From the NCBI RefSeq assembly GCF_029893805.1, contig NZ_JARXYP010000002.1:4898001-4962000 (forward strand): 64,000 bases of DNA, read 5' to 3'. Of this stretch, positions 8,990-17,690 are shown one piece after another. The stretch's first letter is position 1; every line of letters begins with the position of its first letter. The notes beneath the pieces are model-generated. The model worked only from the letters and a program-made list of their open reading frames with translations, made no database searches and was not told the DNA's origin. The position numbers and the translations under genes are program-made. Origin of the DNA: Streptomyces sp. SAI-135 (lineage in GTDB: Bacteria; Actinomycetota; Actinomycetes; Streptomycetales; Streptomycetaceae).

Positions 8990-10147
8990 TCAGGCGCCGG
9001 GTGCGCGGCGGTCGGTGACGAGGTCCATGCGGGAGACCGCGAGGAGGTCGGCGGGGGAGCTGTCCCGCAGCGCCGGACCGTCCGTCCCGAGGGCCGCGGC
9101 GTCGAGCAGGGCCGTCAGTTCGGCGGCCCGGCCGTGGTCCGTGAGACCGAGCACGGGACCGGGGTCGCTGTCGAGCGGGCCACGCACGTCGACCAGCCGC
9201 ATCACGACGTCGTCGCGCTGGAAGATCGTGCTGCGCAGCACCGGTCCGCGCGGATCGTCCGCCGCCGCCTCGTCCTGGCGGGCGAGCAGCTCGGCCAGCT
9301 GCAGGCCGCATCCCTCGCGGGCCGGGTAGTACAGCGCGTGCCGTTCGGCCTGCGGGCTTTCCTGACCGGCCGTCACATGGTGAACGGCGGGCAGAGCCGC
9401 GCGGGTGAAGAACATGCGGGCCGACTCGGGGTCGTTCAGGTCCCGGTCCTGCTCCAGATAGGGGTTGATGGCCTCCTCGACGGCCCGCACCTCGGGCTGC
9501 CGGGCGACGTGGCGCAGGGCGGCGAGCAGGTCGCCGCGCACCTCGATGGCCCGGACCACCCGGTTGCCGTGCATGAACAGCGAGGTGCGGCACAGCCGGG
9601 TGGTGTCGTCGACCCGCGGTTCCGGCGAGGTGTAGCCGGCGAGGATCTCGGCGACGGTGGCCTCGCTGCCCGGCTTGACCGTGAAGGTGAGCGCGTGGCG
9701 GATCAGTCCGTCACCGATCCTGGGCGCCGCCTGGAGCCGGCGCTCCTCGGGTCCGCTCTGCACCGCCGGTCCGCCGGTCTCGCGGACGATGTGGAAGCGC
9801 AGCGAGCGGGTGTCCCGGACGCAGCTGTGCAGCGGCTCCACCATCCGTACGTGTTCCTCGCTGTTGACCCAGGTCAGGAACGGCGGGGCGCTCTCCCACT
9901 CACTGGTGATGAGCCACTGGGAGGGGTTCTCGATGGACTGGCAGAGCTGGTCGCTGACATGTCCGGGCACCGAGGCGACCTGGCTGCACAGACTTTCGTA
10001 CGCCTCCAGGAACTGCTGCTGGGCCCCGTCGTAGACGTCCACCAGCAGGACGACACGGAGCCTGGAGCCGTCGAACACGGACTGGGAGACCCGCTGCGAC
10101 GCCTGTTGCGTAGGCGCTTTCGAAACACGTTCGGACGTGGTGGTCAT
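8990..10147 (-). CDS. WhiE-I-like spore-pigment protein with duplicated ABM domains
   Basis: A 385-residue protein of the whiE ORFI/curD family. The first part holds an antibiotic-biosynthesis-monooxygenase-like ferredoxin fold (RLRVVLLVDVYDGAQQQFLE..CSQVASVPGHVSDQLCQS..WLITSEWESAPPFLTW). A second, more diverged copy begins near ALTFTVKPGSEATVAEILAG. ATG 10147 is chosen over GTG 10156, which would sit two bases from GAAGGAGA. It is the first gene of the ORFI-VII-like block; exact role in pigment maturation is unknown. Confidence 0.87.
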   Translation of the reverse strand: MTTTSERVSKAPTQQASQRVSQSVFDGSRLRVVLLVDVYDGAQQQFLEAYESLCSQVASVPGHVSDQLCQSIENPSQWLITSEWESAPPFLTWVNSEEHVRMVEPLHSCVRDTRSLRFHIVRETGGPAVQSGPEERRLQAAPRIGDGLIRHALTFTVKPGSEATVAEILAGYTSPEPRVDDTTRLCRTSLFMHGNRVVRAIEVRGDLLAALRHVARQPEVRAVEEAINPYLEQDRDLNDPESARMFFTRAALPAVHHVTAGQESPQAERHALYYPAREGCGLQLAELLARQDEAAADDPRGPVLRSTIFQRDDVVMRLVDVRGPLDSDPGPVLGLTDHGRAAELTALLDAAALGTDGPALRDSSPADLLAVSRMDLVTDRRAPGA

Positions 10148-10279
10148 CCTGCGCACATCTCCTTCGGGGACTAAGGCGGGCGAACGTCGGCCACGGGGCG
10201 TGACGTCGGCGTTCCTCGATCGTCAGCCCGCCCCGGGAAGCGCGCGACTCGTATGCACCGTGGGGGTGACCGGCGGGAC

Positions 10280-10978
10280 TCACAGGAGGTGGGCGAAGAC
10301 CACGAGGTTGTCCGTGTAGTCCTTGGCCGAACGGTCGTAGTCGCCCGCACATGTGATGAGCCGGACCTCGGGCCGGGCCGTGTCGTCGTACACCCGCCGG
10401 CTGGGGAAGTCGTCCTTCTCGAACGTCTCCACGCTGTCGACCACGAAGGACGCCCTGCGTCCGTCGGCCCGGTCGACGTGGAAGACGTCGCCCTTCTCGA
10501 GCTCACCGAGGCGCACGAACACGGCCGCCGACGTGGCCGTGTCGACGTGCCCGGCGATGATCGCGGTGCCCGGCTCGCCGGGGGAGACGCCCTTGGCGTG
10601 CCAGCCGACGAGGTTGACGTCGTCGGCGGGAGGCGGTTCGAGACGGCCCGTGGGACCGATGGCCAGGTCCGTGAAGGGGGCGTCGACCGAGATCTTCGGC
10701 ACGAGCAGCCGGACGGGTCGGGAACGCGGGAGCTGTCTGCCCGCCGGCTGTCCGGCCGCCTGTCCGGGCGGGGGAGCCGACGCGGCCGGCACCGAGGCGG
10801 GTGCGGCCAGGGGCGGCCGGGAGATCTCCGACGCCCCGTCGTTCCCGCCGAACAGGCTGACGGCGAGCACCAGGATCGCCGCGGCGCCCAGCATCAGCTT
10901 GGTGTGGGACCCCTCCCCGGACGGGGCGGGTTCGTCGGGGCCGGGACTGTCTGGGGGAGGAGAAGGACTGACTGCCAT
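10280..10978 (-). CDS. Class F sortase
   Basis: A 232-residue sortase-like transpeptidase. A short cytoplasmic tail is followed by one membrane segment (LMLGAAAILVLAVSLFGG), a Pro/Ala-rich linker and the catalytic barrel. The catalytic His is in AGHVDT and the Cys in LITCAGDYDR; the Arg is tentatively that of YDR. It would cut a C-terminal sorting signal and link the protein to peptidoglycan outside the membrane. The adjacent small protein has a sorting-signal-like tail and is the obvious candidate substrate. It lies inside the spore-pigment region on the same strand. Confidence 0.88.
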   Translation of the reverse strand: MAVSPSPPPDSPGPDEPAPSGEGSHTKLMLGAAAILVLAVSLFGGNDGASEISRPPLAAPASVPAASAPPPGQAAGQPAGRQLPRSRPVRLLVPKISVDAPFTDLAIGPTGRLEPPPADDVNLVGWHAKGVSPGEPGTAIIAGHVDTATSAAVFVRLGELEKGDVFHVDRADGRRASFVVDSVETFEKDDFPSRRVYDDTARPEVRLITCAGDYDRSAKDYTDNLVVFAHLL

Positions 10979-11093
10979 CGGACACCACCTCTCCAGGACA
11001 TGGCAGCGATCGGGGCGGACGGGGCACGGGGAGGGACGGCCGGGCCGCCACGCGCCACGCGCGTGGCGGCCGCGGCTATCGCGCCCGGCATGG

Positions 11094-11465
11094 TCAGGCC
11101 ATGCTTCCGACGGTCCTCTTCCGGCGTGCCGCGTACAGTCCGGCTGCGGCGACGCCCAGCATCGCGAGGCCGCCCGTGGTCACCGCCGGGGAGGCCAGCC
11201 CGCCGCCGCCGGTGTGCATCCCGCCGCTGGGCTTCTCGTGGCTGCCGCTCCAGCCGCCACCCTCGTGCTTGCCGCCGCCGGACTCCCGGCCCTCACTGTC
11301 CTTGTCCTTGTAGGTCTCCGGGTCGTACTTGGGGTTGTTGTGCTCCTTGCTCCAGGAGGAGCCCGACGAGTCCCAGTCGTCCCCGGCCGCGTGGGCGCCG
11401 GGAGCGCCGAGAACGAGGACGGCCGAGGCCGCCGCCGTGGTCAGGAGGATGCGAGCAGAACGCAT
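11094..11465 (-). CDS. Small secreted protein with cell-wall-sorting-like C-terminus
   Basis: A 123-residue protein. It has a signal peptide (MRSARILLTTAAASAVLVLG..AHAA), a hydrophilic Gly/Ser/His/Asp/Lys-rich middle with no fold visible, then LASPAVTTGG, a hydrophobic helix and the basic end YAARRKRTVGSMA. This is the layout of a sortase substrate, but no LPXTG or LAXTG pentapeptide is present. ATG 11465 has GGAAGGAA upstream. It is directly upstream of the class F sortase gene. Confidence 0.8.
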   Translation of the reverse strand: MRSARILLTTAAASAVLVLGAPGAHAAGDDWDSSGSSWSKEHNNPKYDPETYKDKDSEGRESGGGKHEGGGWSGSHEKPSGGMHTGGGGLASPAVTTGGLAMLGVAAAGLYAARRKRTVGSMA

Positions 11466-11612
11466 GTGATGTTCCTTCCGTCGACGGCCGGGCAGCTGGT
11501 GCTTCGTCAGCTGGGATGGCCCGCCCCCGACGTGATCCACCGTCAGTCAGGCGGGCGTTCACCACCACTCAAGGCGTTCACCCGGGTGAAACCCACCCGG
11601 ATCGAGCGCGCG

Positions 11613-13268
11613 TCAGAGGGACTTCAGCACGGCCTTCAGGACCTGACGCAGCGCCGACCGCGCGTCCGGGACCGGTCCCGGCGAACGCCAGGCCACGAAC
11701 CCGTCGGGCCGCACGAGCACGGCGCCCTCGGGCGTCGTTCCGTGCGCGGCCGACCAGTCGGTGCCGTCCTCGGGCGTCAGCTCGGCGTGCGGTCCCGCGC
11801 CCAGCCGGTACGAGACCAGCGGGACGGACGTCTCCTCGGCGAGGCGGACGGCGGCCTCGTGCCAGCCACTGGCCGATCCGGCTCCGCTGAGCAGGACGAG
11901 CGAGCGTTCGTAGAGGTCCAGGGTGGAGATCCGCTCACCCTGCTGACGTACCGCCATGTGGGGTGCCCTGCTGCCGGGTTCACCGGACAGGTCCAGGCGG
12001 TCCGGGACGACCGGGCCGGCGGGGTCGGCGCCCACGACGGCGCCCTGCGGATAGCGGTAGCCGAGGGCCACGTTGAGGATGCCGCGCTGCGGGCCGCCGC
12101 CGGTGCCGGGGGCCGGGGCGTAACCGGGGTGGCTGTGCTCGGCCGAACGGGCGGCGGCGCGGGCGCTGGTCGCCTCCGCCACCGGGCGCCGCTCCGCGTC
12201 GTAGGAGTCGAGGAGCCCTTCCCCGGCCCACCCCCCGAGGACCGCCGCGAGCTTCCAGGCGAGGTTGTGCGCGTCCTGGATACCGGTGTTGGAGCCGAAC
12301 GCCCCGGTGGGGGACATCTCGTGGGCCGAGTCGCCGGCCAGGAAGACGCGCCCCGACCGGTAGCTGCGCGCGACGCGCTGGGCGGCGTGCCAGGGGGCCC
12401 GGCCGGTGATCTCCACGTCCAGATCGGCGACACCGATCGCGCGGCGGATGTGGGCGACGCACCGCTCGTCGGTGAACTCCTCCAGCGTTTCGCCGCGTTC
12501 GGGGTGCCAGGGCGCGTGGAAGACCCAGTTCTCACGGTTGTCCACGGGCAGCAGGGCGCCGTCGGCCGCCGGGTCGGTCAGATAGCAGACGATGAAACGG
12601 CGCTCGCCCACGACGTCGGCCAGGCGGCGGGAGCGGAAGGTGATGCTGACGTTGCTGAACAGCTCACCGGGACCGCTCTGGCCGATGCCGAGCTGCTCGC
12701 GGACGGGGCTGCGGGGGCCGTCGGCGGCGACCAGGTAGTCCGCGAGGACGGTGGTGTGCTCGCCGGTCTCCCGGCTCTTGAGGACCGCGGTGACGCCCGA
12801 GCTGTCACTCTCGAACGACAGCAGTTCGGTGGCGTACCGCAGATCGCCGCCGAGCCGGCCGGCGTGGTCGAGCAGCACCGGCTCCAGGTCGTTCTGGCTG
12901 CACAGACACCATGAGCTGGGGCTGAAGCGGGCCAGTCCGCCGCCCGCGTCGATCTCCTTGAACAGCCACTCGCCCGCGTCGCCGACGAGGGTGGGGGTCT
13001 GCAGGATGCCGTGGTTGTCGGCCAGCGTGGCGGCCGCCTGACGGATCATCGGTTCGAGGCCGGCCGTGCGGAACAGTTCCATCGTGCGCACGTTGTTGCC
13101 GCGGCCTCGGGGGTGGATGGAGGTGCCCGCGTGGCGCTCCACCAGGGTGTGCGGTACGCCCAGCCGGCCCAGGAACACCGAGGTGGACAGGCCGACGAGG
13201 GAACCGCCGACGATGAGGACCGGGACCCGGTGCGTCGCGGGGCCGGCCTGGGCAGCTCTCTGGTTCAT
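11613..13268 (-). CDS. FAD-dependent aromatic polyketide hydroxylase (WhiE-VIII-like)
   Basis: About 551 residues, a PHBH-type flavin monooxygenase. FAD motifs in order: VLIVGGSLVGLSTSVFLGRL, DYLVAADGPRS and GRVFLAGDSAHEMSPTGAFG. A C-terminal thioredoxin-like domain is typical of PgaE/MtmOIV-type polyketide hydroxylases. ATG 13268 is preferred to GTG 13271 by its GGAGG spacing. It presumably hydroxylates the pigment. Unlike the divergent whiE ORFVIII I recall from S. coelicolor, it is co-directional and separated from the other pigment genes by the sortase pair. Confidence 0.92.
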   Translation of the reverse strand: MNQRAAQAGPATHRVPVLIVGGSLVGLSTSVFLGRLGVPHTLVERHAGTSIHPRGRGNNVRTMELFRTAGLEPMIRQAAATLADNHGILQTPTLVGDAGEWLFKEIDAGGGLARFSPSSWCLCSQNDLEPVLLDHAGRLGGDLRYATELLSFESDSSGVTAVLKSRETGEHTTVLADYLVAADGPRSPVREQLGIGQSGPGELFSNVSITFRSRRLADVVGERRFIVCYLTDPAADGALLPVDNRENWVFHAPWHPERGETLEEFTDERCVAHIRRAIGVADLDVEITGRAPWHAAQRVARSYRSGRVFLAGDSAHEMSPTGAFGSNTGIQDAHNLAWKLAAVLGGWAGEGLLDSYDAERRPVAEATSARAAARSAEHSHPGYAPAPGTGGGPQRGILNVALGYRYPQGAVVGADPAGPVVPDRLDLSGEPGSRAPHMAVRQQGERISTLDLYERSLVLLSGAGSASGWHEAAVRLAEETSVPLVSYRLGAGPHAELTPEDGTDWSAAHGTTPEGAVLVRPDGFVAWRSPGPVPDARSALRQVLKAVLKSL

Positions 13269-13495
13269 CACTCGCCTCCAGCGCGTCGTGTCCGCCGACT
13301 CGTCCGGATACGGCGGGGAGCTTCATGCATGCCCCGGGACACGGACACGGGCACAGGCTTCACCCGCTCAACACGCCTGGTTCCCCGAGTCGGCGGGCAG
13401 CCCGCGCCGCCGAACCCATGTCGGGGTCTGCCCGGCGGAGGCAGATTTCGCTCCCCTGGCGGAGGAGGAACCGGGAGTGAATAAGATCTGCTCTC

Positions 13496-13870
13496 ATGTC
13501 GAACCCTGACGAGCTGCTCGTCGCCCTCTCCGCCGCGGTGGAGTCCGAGCGAAGCAATCAGATGTCGCTGACCGTGGTCGTCGGCGGGGCCGTCATCACC
13601 GGCCGGCTGGCTCCCGAGGCCGTGTGGAGGGAGCGCGTGGCGGAGGTCCTGAAGGACTCCGACCGCCTCGGCCCGTTCTCCGACGTGTTCGCCGGCACCC
13701 CCCGGGGGGAGCGCCCCGCGCGGGAGGAGGCGCCCACCCATCTGCACTTCCACCTTGCCCGCATCCTGCAGGGCAGCCTCGGCATCCCGGAGACGGGGGG
13801 CATGTACCGGGTCGCGATCAAGGACGTCAGCGCCTGGACCGTGGGCGATCTCAGCTACATCGATCAGTAG
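13496..13870 (+). CDS. GvpU-like small protein
   Basis: A 124-residue protein. The pattern MSLTVVVGGAVITGRLAPEAVW, then HLHFHLARILQG and a C-terminal beta stretch YRVAIKDVSAWTVGDLSYID resembles the gas-vesicle accessory protein GvpU. No other gas-vesicle gene is in the window, so the label is a family resemblance only. No ribosome site precedes the ATG; TAAGAT at 13482-13487 is at the right distance for leaderless transcription. Confidence 0.55.
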   Translation: MSNPDELLVALSAAVESERSNQMSLTVVVGGAVITGRLAPEAVWRERVAEVLKDSDRLGPFSDVFAGTPRGERPAREEAPTHLHFHLARILQGSLGIPETGGMYRVAIKDVSAWTVGDLSYIDQ

Positions 13871-13996
13871 GCCCGCACCGCCTTTCGCGGTAAGGAATGC
13901 CCCCTTTTGCGGTAATTGGGGAACGCGGAGGATTCCAGGGCCCTCCTCCTGTGCGAAGGAAGACGCACAGGCAGGGGAAGTCGGGGATCAACCGGT

Positions 13997-15241
13997 ATGG
14001 GTCTGACCAGCGAGACGACCGTGTACGTGATGGCGGCACTCGCCGCCGTGTGTGTGGCCCTGCTGGTCTGGCGGTGGCCGCGGTTCGCCCGGCAGGGCCT
14101 GCCGCAGGTGCTCGGACGCCTGGCGGCGCTCGGGGCCACCCAGGTGGTGATCCTCGCCGCGTTCGCCTGCTGGCTGAACTCCTCGTACCAGTTCTTCGGC
14201 TCGTGGAGCGAACTCCTCGGCCGCGTGGAGACGGCCCCCGTCGGGGTGACACCGGCGGGGAACCACGGCGGCGCCGGCTCGGTCGACGGCGTCGCCGCGC
14301 AGGGGGCGCTGGTGCAGCCCGCCTCCGACGAGCAGCTCGGCCGGGTCAGCGGACTGCCCACCGGCCCCGCGGCGGTGACCGGCCGGGTCGAGTCCGTGAA
14401 GGTCGTCGGCCGCCGCACGGGTGTGGTCGACCCGGCGTTCGTCTATCTGCCGCCGCAGTACTTCCAGAAGGCGTACCGGCGCCAGCGCTTCCCCGTGATC
14501 GTCGCGCTCAGCGGCTACCCGGGCAGCATCTTCAACCTCGCGCAGCATCTGCGGGTGCCGCAGACGGCCGGGGCGCTGCAGAAGAGCGGCCGGATGCAGC
14601 CGACCGTCATGGTGATGATCCGGCCGACGATCGCCCCGCCGCGCGACACCGAGTGCGTCGACGTACCGGGCGGCCCGCAGACCGAGACCTTCCTGGCCAA
14701 GGACCTTCCCGACGCCCTGAAGTCCGCCTACCGGGTCGGCCATGACGCCAGTGCCTGGGGGGTCATGGGCTACTCCTCCGGCGGCAGCTGCGCCCTTCAG
14801 CTGGCGATGCGCGACCCGCACGTCTACCCGACGGCCGCGGCCCTGTCGCCCGACTACAAGGTCAAGGACGACCCGACGACCGGCAACCTCTTCGGCAGCG
14901 GGCCCGGCCGCACCGAGCGGATCAACGGCCACGACCTGATGTGGCGGCTGGCGCACCTGCCCGCCCCCGAGGTCTCCGTCCTGGTGGCCGAGAGCAGGCA
15001 CGGCGAGCGTGGCTATCCCCGCACGCAGGCCTTCATCCGGGCCGTCAAGGCACCCATGCGGGTCGTGTCGATCCTGCCGGAGCACGGCAGCCACAACTTC
15101 CCCACCTGGGTGCAGGAGATGCCCCCCGCCCTGCGGTGGATGAGCGGGCAGCTGACGTTCCCGCAGGACGTCGTGCCCCGTCACCACAGGAAGGGGCCGA
15201 CGGCCGCGGACCAGCCGAGGCCCGGATGGCGCGGGCCTTGA
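13997..15241 (+). CDS. Membrane-anchored esterase, alpha/beta-hydrolase fold (esterase D/mycolyltransferase type)
   Basis: A 414-residue protein. Two N-terminal hydrophobic segments (YVMAALAAVCVALLVW and ATQVVILAAFACWL) anchor an extracellular hydrolase. The nucleophile elbow is GVMGYSSGGSC, with candidate acid in VLVAESRHGE and catalytic His in PEHGSHNFPTW. The family (PF00756) includes antigen 85, but Streptomyces has no mycolic acids, so a general esterase role is likelier. ATG 13997 is taken as the start just before the first membrane helix. Confidence 0.85.
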   Translation: MGLTSETTVYVMAALAAVCVALLVWRWPRFARQGLPQVLGRLAALGATQVVILAAFACWLNSSYQFFGSWSELLGRVETAPVGVTPAGNHGGAGSVDGVAAQGALVQPASDEQLGRVSGLPTGPAAVTGRVESVKVVGRRTGVVDPAFVYLPPQYFQKAYRRQRFPVIVALSGYPGSIFNLAQHLRVPQTAGALQKSGRMQPTVMVMIRPTIAPPRDTECVDVPGGPQTETFLAKDLPDALKSAYRVGHDASAWGVMGYSSGGSCALQLAMRDPHVYPTAAALSPDYKVKDDPTTGNLFGSGPGRTERINGHDLMWRLAHLPAPEVSVLVAESRHGERGYPRTQAFIRAVKAPMRVVSILPEHGSHNFPTWVQEMPPALRWMSGQLTFPQDVVPRHHRKGPTAADQPRPGWRGP

Positions 15242-15399
15242 CCCGTCCCATGTCGTGATCCGGTGGCGGTGTTGGGGAGTTGCTGGTTCGCAGGGGGAAC
15301 GGTGGCGTTACGTCTTTTCCCATCCTTTAGTCTGTTGGCGCGCCGACGGCATGGCGGGAACATCTGTTCTGTTCCGCAATCGACGAAGGGGGACGCCTC

Positions 15400-15723
15400 A
15401 TGGCGGATGAATTCAAGGTGGACCTGAGCCAATTGAACTCTTTTGGCCGGGTGTTGAAGCAGTCGGTCACCGACCTTGAGGAGGCGCGCAAAGCGCTCTC
15501 CGCCGTGAGCGCCGACCAGATCGGAACCCCGAGGCTGGACGAGGCGTGCGAGACCTTCCAGAACAGATGGAAGTACGGGACCGGCCGGCTGAAGGACATG
15601 ATCGAAGCGGTTGACGAAGGCGTGGAAAAGACCGCGCTGAGCTACAAGCAGTTCGAGGACAACCTCGCGCAGGCCCTCAAGAAGATGGAAGAGACCAACG
15701 CCGCGAACACCGGGGGGAAGTGA
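15400..15723 (+). CDS. WXG100/ESX-like small helical protein
   Basis: A 107-residue all-helical protein, MADEFKVDLSQLNSFGRVLK, with a central tryptophan turn (FQNRWKYGTG) between two long amphipathic helices. This is the architecture of WXG100-type substrates of type VII secretion. AGGGGG precedes the ATG. It is first in a four-gene unit; a helical-hairpin partner is encoded next. No secretion ATPase gene is nearby. Confidence 0.78.
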   Translation: MADEFKVDLSQLNSFGRVLKQSVTDLEEARKALSAVSADQIGTPRLDEACETFQNRWKYGTGRLKDMIEAVDEGVEKTALSYKQFEDNLAQALKKMEETNAANTGGK

Positions 15724-15726
15724 CCG

Positions 15727-17013
15727 GTGGCCGACAACCCGTACCCGAGCCTCGGCTGGAACCCGGTACCCGGGGTACCCGAGCAGGTCACCTCCCTCTA
15801 CGGCAAGGTGAAGGCCGCGGCCGACACGCTCAACAACTGCCACCGTCAGATCGAGTACCTGCTCGGGGCGAGCTCCAGCTGGCAGGGCGACGCGGCGAGC
15901 GCCTTCCGGGACACCCTGGACGGCGACCTCAAGACCGCCATGATGAACGCCGGGAATTCGCTCGACAAAGCCGCCGCGGCGCTCGGCAAATGGCAGGGCG
16001 AACTGACCTCGCACCGCGACCTGGCCAAGAAGTACGACGATGCCGCGCGCGAGAACAAGGCCGACGCCGACAAGGCCCGTACCCGATACGACCAGGCCAA
16101 GGAGAACCCGGACCTCAAACTCGCCGGCAAGGAATATCCCAGCCAGGCCGAGGCGGATGCCGCCACGGAGCGTCTCCGTGCGGCCGAACGCGAACTGAAC
16201 GAGGCCACCACTCACCTCAACAACGCCAACGCCGCCTACAACGACGTCATCGCGAAGGCGAAGGAGTTGGAGGGCACCCACACCGACGCGGCCGAGACCG
16301 TCGCACGCAGCCTCGACGAGGCCGACGACAAGCTCGCCCCCAAGGAGCCGGGGTGGTTCGACAAGGCCCTCAGCGCCATCGGCGAGGGCCTCAAGGCGGT
16401 CGGCGAGTTCCTCGTGGAGCACGCCGGAACCATCGGCGCGATCGCGGGCCTGCTGGCCCTGCTCCCGACGCCGCTGGCGCCGGTCTTCGCGGGGATCGCG
16501 GTCGTGGCGAGCGGGGTGTCGATGGCGAAGAACCTCGCGAGCGAGGACTTCAGGGATGCGCTGACGGGCAAGTACGGTTTCAAGGAAGGCGCGTTCGCCA
16601 TGGCCTCGCTGGTCGGTGACGGCCTTGGCATGGTCCCCGGCGTCGGCGCCCTCGCCAAGGCAGGCAGCGAGGCTGCTCTCGCGGCGGCGGTCGCCCGGGA
16701 GGGGGGCGAGGCCCTGTCGCTGGGCTCGAAGCTGGGCACGTTCGGCAAGGAGATCGTGCCCGCCTTCAGCTACAAGGCTCTCGATGTGGCGACCTCCCCT
16801 GCCACCGGAGCGCTCCAGTACGGCATCAATGGCGTCAACGTGGCGGCGAACATGGCGTCGTCCTTGGAAAGCCTGGATGTGTTTCCGAAGAACGGTCCCG
16901 GACACGACGCGTCCGAGGTCACCAAGGGTCTGGCTGCCTCCACCGGTCTGAAGGGCGGAGCGAGTGACCTGCTCCTCGGCTTCAGCGAATTGATGAGCGG
17001 AGTCCGCCTGTGA
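15727..17013 (+). CDS. Putative type VII-secreted protein with WXG-like N domain
   Basis: A 428-residue protein. Residues 8-65 match the putative T7SS signal domain (LGWNPVPGVPEQVTSLYGKV, then SSSWQGDAASAF). A long coiled coil (about 70-220) follows, then a strongly hydrophobic stretch (TIGAIAGLLALLPTPLAPVF and onward) of colicin-like character, and a Gly/Ala-rich C-terminus. No enzymatic toxin motif is recognised. GTG 15727 follows the previous stop by three bases. Confidence 0.72.
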   Translation: MADNPYPSLGWNPVPGVPEQVTSLYGKVKAAADTLNNCHRQIEYLLGASSSWQGDAASAFRDTLDGDLKTAMMNAGNSLDKAAAALGKWQGELTSHRDLAKKYDDAARENKADADKARTRYDQAKENPDLKLAGKEYPSQAEADAATERLRAAERELNEATTHLNNANAAYNDVIAKAKELEGTHTDAAETVARSLDEADDKLAPKEPGWFDKALSAIGEGLKAVGEFLVEHAGTIGAIAGLLALLPTPLAPVFAGIAVVASGVSMAKNLASEDFRDALTGKYGFKEGAFAMASLVGDGLGMVPGVGALAKAGSEAALAAAVAREGGEALSLGSKLGTFGKEIVPAFSYKALDVATSPATGALQYGINGVNVAANMASSLESLDVFPKNGPGHDASEVTKGLAASTGLKGGASDLLLGFSELMSGVRL

Positions 17014-17690
17014 AGGAGTTCCTTGACACGGTGGCGGCCGAGCCGAAGCCGGACTTCTGGTACGGGCTGCCCCATGGATACCTCCAGCTGGACCTCCAGC
17101 CGTCACCCGAGGGAATTCAGGAGGTGGCCCGGCAGATCAGGACCCTTCCCGACGACGTTCGGGACCGCGCCGACCAGGTGTTCCGGCTGTACGCCTTCGT
17201 CCTGACGATGCTGCGGAGCCAGGACGTCATGGGGTGTGCGCTCGGCATGCACCCGGACGAGCACGGCGGAGCGACGCTGTCCGTCCTGACGGTCTCCACC
17301 GTCCCCACCTCGGGAGCCAACCCCGATGCGGTGCTCCTCCAGATGATGGGCACCGGCGCGGACAACGGCATTGTGCCCGTGGAGTTGCCCGTGGGCACCG
17401 GATACCTGCTGGAGACGGAGCGGACCACGGTCGCGCCCACCGCTCCCCCCGAGGGACAGGAGGGACCCGGGCAGGGGACCGTCTGGCAGGGCACCGTGGC
17501 GATTCCGGTGCCTCGCACCTCGTCGATCATCACCGTGCAGTTGGTCACCGCGTCGGTGGAGCTCGCTGACGACTACCGCGGGGTGCTGCTCGGCATCGCG
17601 CGCACGGTGACGTTCGACGACCCGGCGGCCCCGGAACCCGACCCGGTGGGCGACGTGCCCGGCCCGTACGGAAGGAGCCCGTTCGGATGA
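17010..17690 (+). CDS. Hypothetical protein of the WXG operon
   Basis: A 226-residue soluble protein without a signal peptide or membrane helix. It looks alpha/beta, with hydrophobic strands such as GATLSVLTVSTV and SSIITVQLVTASVEL and an acidic Pro-rich tail. The GTG start overlaps the upstream stop (GTGA) and its end overlaps the next start (ATGA). By context it may be an immunity or chaperone-like partner of the secreted protein; the sequence does not show this. Confidence 0.7.
   Translation: MKEFLDTVAAEPKPDFWYGLPHGYLQLDLQPSPEGIQEVARQIRTLPDDVRDRADQVFRLYAFVLTMLRSQDVMGCALGMHPDEHGGATLSVLTVSTVPTSGANPDAVLLQMMGTGADNGIVPVELPVGTGYLLETERTTVAPTAPPEGQEGPGQGTVWQGTVAIPVPRTSSIITVQLVTASVELADDYRGVLLGIARTVTFDDPAAPEPDPVGDVPGPYGRSPFG

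Noticed and set aside
10353..12914. 853-codon plus-strand open frame
   Set aside because: Antisense to the sortase, surface protein and hydroxylase, all of which have clear domains; no recognisable motif.
15181..17106. 641-codon minus-strand open frame
   Set aside because: Antisense to the WXG operon; Gly/Arg/Val-rich with no motif.
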